A DNA stretch of 64,000 bases from Sternotherus odoratus (taxonomy: Eukaryota > Chordata > Testudines > Kinosternidae): positions 166,213,434 through 166,277,433 of the forward strand of contig JAVMKO010000001.1 of NCBI GenBank assembly GCA_032164245.1, given 5' to 3'. Numbering within the stretch: position 1 is the first letter of the stretch; each line of letters starts with the position of its first letter. This document shows, piece after piece, positions 60,493-64,000 of the stretch. The position numbers and the translations under genes are program-made. The notes under the pieces are model-generated. The model did not search any database, was not told the DNA's origin, and saw only the letters and a list, made by a program, of their open reading frames with translations.

Positions 60493-62822
60493 TGCGGGAA
60501 GACGACCGGGGTCTTCCTCTGCTGTTTCCCCTTCCCCCCCCGTCTGTTAAGATCTCTCCTGGGGGCTGGCTGGTAGGGTCGCTGCTGGACTTGGGGGGGC
60601 CTGAAAGGGCGCCTAATCGTCTGTGGGGTATGGAGGCCCAGGGAGCGAAGCATGGCTCTAGAGTCTTTCATAGAGTGTAGCTTCTTATCGGTATCCTCCG
60701 CAAACAGTCCCTGCCTGTCAAAAGGCAGGTCTTGGATAGAAGCCTGGACCGGGGGAGGTATACCTGAGACCTGTAGCCATGCCCCTCTTCTCATAACTAT
60801 GGCCGTGGCCATTGACCGAGAGGCCGAGTCTGTGGAATCTAGGGGCAGCTTGCAGTGCTGCTCTAGAAATGACCTTGCCCTCTTCGACTATTGCTGAGAA
60901 TTCTGGCGACGAGTCCTTGGGGATCTTGTCCTGAAACTTATTGAGGGCAGTCCATGAGTTAAACGCATAGCGGCCTAGCGCTGCCTGCTGGTTAGCGATT
61001 TTAAGCTGCAAGGAGGCCGACGAGTAGACCTTCCTACCGTAGAGATCTAATTTCTTAGCGTCCTGAGACTTAGGCGTAGGCCCAGTGTGCCCCTGTATCT
61101 CCCTATGGTTGACGGCATCCGCCACCAGGGAGCCCGGTGGCGGATGGGTAAACAAGTGTTCGTACCCTGCCCTTGGCGTAAAATAGCGACGTTCTATTCC
61201 CTTTGCTGTCGGAGGGATCGATGCGGGAGTCTGCCACAAATTGGTGGACATTGAAGTGATCTTTTTAATGAATGGCAGCGCTATTCTCTTAGGTCCATCT
61301 GGGGACAGGATATCTACCGTCGGGTCTTCCTCCTCCTCTACTTCCTCAGCCGGGAGGTTGAGGTTTTGGGCCACTCTCCTTAAAAGGTCTTGATGACCTC
61401 TGACATCCATTGGTGGCAGGCCTGCTGTGGATGAGCCTGCTACCGCCTCGTCAGGCAAGGAAGAGGATGATGTGGCAAAGGGGGGGGGGGGTCTTCTTGA
61501 ACAGGGTCTCCCGAGCCTGGGTCAACTATCGAGGCAGTGGAGGAGTGGTGAGGAATGGACTCATGGTATCTTCCCAACCCCGACGGTCCCGGTACCGGTT
61601 CCTCCCCTGCCACCTCAGGTGGAGGTCTAGATACAGTGGCCGAAACCGGACCCCGCGGTACCGGCGGCAGTGACATCGTCACTGAAGGCGGCCCCTGTGA
61701 TTGCTGGAACGCCCACGGGGGCCAGAATGACCACTGCACCGGTCCTGGCTTTTGCGGCCACGGTGCCGGTTGTGAAGAACGTCGGTGCCGAGAGTGGTGC
61801 CGCTCCGACCCATGCGAGCGGTGACTGCGGCTCGATCTTCGGGAGGGTATCCCGGTGCGGTGGCTCCGACCCGACCTAGAGGACGCGTCAGACTCGGACG
61901 CCGAACTGGGCCAAGGCGGTGCCGCCCTTTCCGGTGCCATAATGTACCTTTGATACATATCGGGCTTACCGGGACAGATTGTCGGTGCCAATGAACGTAG
62001 TTGGCATTCTTCTTGAGCCCGCGTCAACGGTACCGCGGTCTTCCGGCTATCCGGCACCGGTAGTGCCGAGGTGAAAGGAACTCCCTGCACCGACCCAGAC
62101 GGCATCGGCGGTATAATGGGTGTTACCGATTTAGACGGTGCCGGTGCCGCGGGTGGTATCGGTGCCGCGGGTGGCGTCGGTGCCGCAGGTGGTGCCAGTG
62201 TCGGTGTTGGCTCCGGGTCCGATAGAGGCATCGGGAAGGGCGGAGCCGCACCGGCTACTTCATCGGACTCTATGAGGTCCCGGGCCGCCTCAAAGATTTC
62301 CGGGGTCAACGGCACCGGGAAGTCGGGGAGGGGCCTGTGCAGCGTCGCACCATCTCGCGATGCGTGCGCGCGCACCGGGCCGGACGCCGGAGGCACCTTG
62401 CAGGGCTCATCAGAGTGACCCTGAGTATGCCGCGTCTTCGCCTTGGCCTTACGTGCCGGTGATCGGCCTCTCTGCTTCTTGTGAGGCACCGGCGATTGTG
62501 ATCGGTGCCGTCTAGGGCTCTCGGTGCGGCGTGGGGACCGGTGCCGATGCGAATTCTTCGCCGGTTCCCGTACCGAGGCCGGAGCGCTCCTGGCCGCATT
62601 GGATGGGAGATCTCCCTGAGGTTGAAGGGCAGACTCCATCAGAATGAGCTTCAGACGATGGTCCCTCTCTTTCTTCATCCTTGGCTTGAAGCTCTTGCAA
62701 ATTATGCAGCGCTCCGATTGATGGCTCTCTCCGAGGCACTTCAAACACTTTCTGTGGGGATCACTGTTGGGCATAGGCCTCCCACAGTGTTCGCAGCCTT
62801 TGAAGCCCGGCGCACCAGGCAT
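60468..62822 (-). pseudogene. DIRS gag-like ORF, frameshifted twice
   Basis: From the ATG at 62822 the N-terminus shows cysteine pairs typical of a zinc-binding domain: C10 and C13, C26 and C29, H34, C39 and C42. Basic and proline-rich stretches follow (for example APPAAPTPPAAPIPPAAPAP). The frame breaks at a 12-C run (61480-61491). It continues in a second frame with the capsid-like region (DLLRRVAQNLNLPAEEVEEE, TNLWQTPASIPPTAKG, SLQLKIANQQAALGRYAFNS). It breaks again at four C's (60842-60845) and continues in a third frame (VMRRGAWLQVSGIPPPVQAS, IQDLPFDRQGLFAEDTDKKL) to a TAG ending at 60468. Both breaks fall in C homopolymers, so sequencing or assembly error is a live alternative. Confidence 0.85.
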
Positions 62823-62981
62823 GCCCCAGAGCAAGTACCAAGATAAACTACCGCTACTCTAGTCTACAACAATTAACACTTAACTAAGTTAGGAACTATA
62901 AACTGATTACACTAAGAATAGGAACAGGAATGGGATACCGCGACTTGATAAAGGGGATTCCAGCTAACCGTCATGGGCGGG

Positions 62982-63146
62982 AAGAAGGAACTGAGCGGGG
63001 GGAGGGTCGGCAGGGGCATATATACGTCGCCATGAGGGCGCCACTCCAGGGGTCGCCCCTGCCGACCCTACGGGTACCGCTGGGGAAAACTTTCCGGAGC
63101 CGTGCATGCGCGGTGCGCACACACTTGTGGGAATGGACATGAGCAA
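62982..63146 (-). repeat. DIRS inverted terminal repeat, 5' copy
   Basis: The partner of 57143-57307, identical over 165 bp by eye. It lies about 160 bp upstream of the gag start and holds the TATATAT motif, so it is the likely promoter of the element. The outer end GCACTCGAAGAAGAAA is also found, inverted, in the internal complementary region. Confidence 0.92.
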
Positions 63147-63163
63147 GCACTCGAAGAAGAAAA

Positions 63164-64000
63164 TAGAGTTATGACTTAAAATAGTTAAAAATAGCCTTAT
63201 AGTTCTCCTACAAATGATGCTTGTGAAAGAATAATTGTTTGCCTTTGGGCGAAAGGGGTGGAAGATGGCTAAATAAGAATAAGTAGAAATAATTCCATTT
63301 ATCTTTTAAATGTTTATCCTCCTTTTGTAACCAGAACCTCTACCACCTGCCTATACACACTAAACTTAAACAGCACCCAGGAGCATATGATAACATAGAA
63401 TAAATTATTTTCTTCTAGTGATTAGTGAGTGTGTATAAGAGAATGACTGTCAAATCCTGTGAGTAGTATCGACAATGCAAGTAGACTTATGAAAGATTGT
63501 ACTTTAGAAAAGCCAGATTTTCCCCTCTCATGCATAGAATGAGAGCCCTTTGAATGCATCAATGGGCAGCTTGTTCCCAGTTATTTAGGCTTGTTTTATG
63601 AACCTATGATTATATTTGTATATTCCCTTTGAAAGTACTATATTTGAACTTTAAAAGGTCTCTCTTTAAATCTAGGCCTAAACAAAAATCACAAACCAAG
63701 GTTGAAAATAAAAATCCTAACAGCCCTACTTAATTTATACTTCAATTAGATAGCAAGAATTCAGAGGCTCCCTTATTTGACTCCAGTATTACAAATTATT
63801 ACACTTCAAAACCCACTAATTACCAGCCCAATCAAGCAGCCATTGAACAATGTAACCAATTAATTTTCTGAAAAAGCAAACATTTATCCCTTTTGATAAA
63901 AGGCATTTCTAAACTACTAGATACAAAACACTTAAGAGTGAACAATCTCAATAGACAATCTGGTTCATACTTTGGCACCTTTGCTCTGCTTAAGAAATCA
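63164..64000. other. Right flank of the DIRS element, nothing recognised
   Basis: AT-rich sequence with no open frame of note and no recognised repeat or exon. Confidence 0.45.

Larger units (their letters stand above)
57097..63163 (-). mobile_element. Nearly complete DIRS retrotransposon
   Basis: A 6067-bp element whose ORFs all lie on the minus strand. In order these are a gag-like ORF (62822 to 60468), RT/RNase H/methyltransferase-like ORF (60492 to 58513) and tyrosine recombinase (58672 to 57457). It has inverted, not direct, terminal repeats (57143-57307 and 62982-63146). An internal complementary region (57342-57444) matches both outer ends. There is no target-site duplication. This is the DIRS architecture: the RNA-derived intermediate is thought to become a circle that the recombinase integrates. 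The ORFs hold four lesions: run-length change at 61480-61491, frameshift at 60842-60845, TAG at 59668-59670 and frameshift near 57698-57712. Confidence 0.95.

Noticed and set aside
61410..62846. Plus-strand ORFs of 67-115 codons opposite gag
   Set aside because: They are antisense shadows of the DIRS gag frame with composition set by that ORF.
46081..64000. 3' end of BRWD1, the expected neighbour upstream of PSMG1 in mammals
   Set aside because: I looked for minus-strand exons or conserved coding blocks beyond 46 kb and found only mobile elements and anonymous sequence. The gene may lie past the window.

Overview
The window looks like vertebrate nuclear DNA, most likely from a turtle or close sauropsid. 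It is AT-rich and intron-bearing. It carries CR1 LINE 3' ends on both strands, a Penelope-like element with a GIY-YIG endonuclease, many short hAT and Tc1/mariner-like DNA elements with clear target-site duplications, solo retroviral-type LTRs, and a nearly complete DIRS retrotransposon. Birds and mammals lack recent DIRS elements, and this combination is typical of turtle genomes. The species call is inference from repeat content and from one orthologous gene.

I can support one host gene, PSMG1 (proteasome assembly chaperone 1), on the minus strand. It has seven coding exons from 45524 down to 31098. All six introns are GT-AG, the phases join without a break, and the 870-nt CDS gives 289 residues (288 in human). 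Its promoter side is a CpG-rich block at about 45.1-46.1 kb. The introns are full of mobile DNA while the exons are intact.

Layout: 1-31 kb is intergenic, with CR1 and LTR fragments, a solo LTR (4967-5708), AT-cored palindromes (11.85-11.98 kb), hAT and mariner-like elements, and a Penelope 3' part (17.7-18.7 kb). 31.1-45.5 kb is PSMG1, containing a mariner-like copy (intron 6), a fold-back hAT and a minisatellite-filled hAT (intron 4), a self-folding MITE (intron 3), an inverted Penelope tail split by a hAT (intron 2) and nested CR1 copies (intron 1). 46.8-48.0 kb is a solo LTR about 1.3 kb upstream of the PSMG1 start codon. 48-57 kb holds more hAT elements, a decayed DIRS relic (about 50.2-53.1 kb) and an old LINE-like repeat. 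57097-63163 is a DIRS element on the minus strand with a gag-like ORF, RT/RNase H/methyltransferase-like ORF, tyrosine recombinase, 165-bp inverted terminal repeats that look identical, and an internal complementary region. It carries four visible ORF lesions.

The rest is non-coding sequence in which I recognise nothing. Most long ORFs outside the DIRS element are chance frames in GC-rich repeats.
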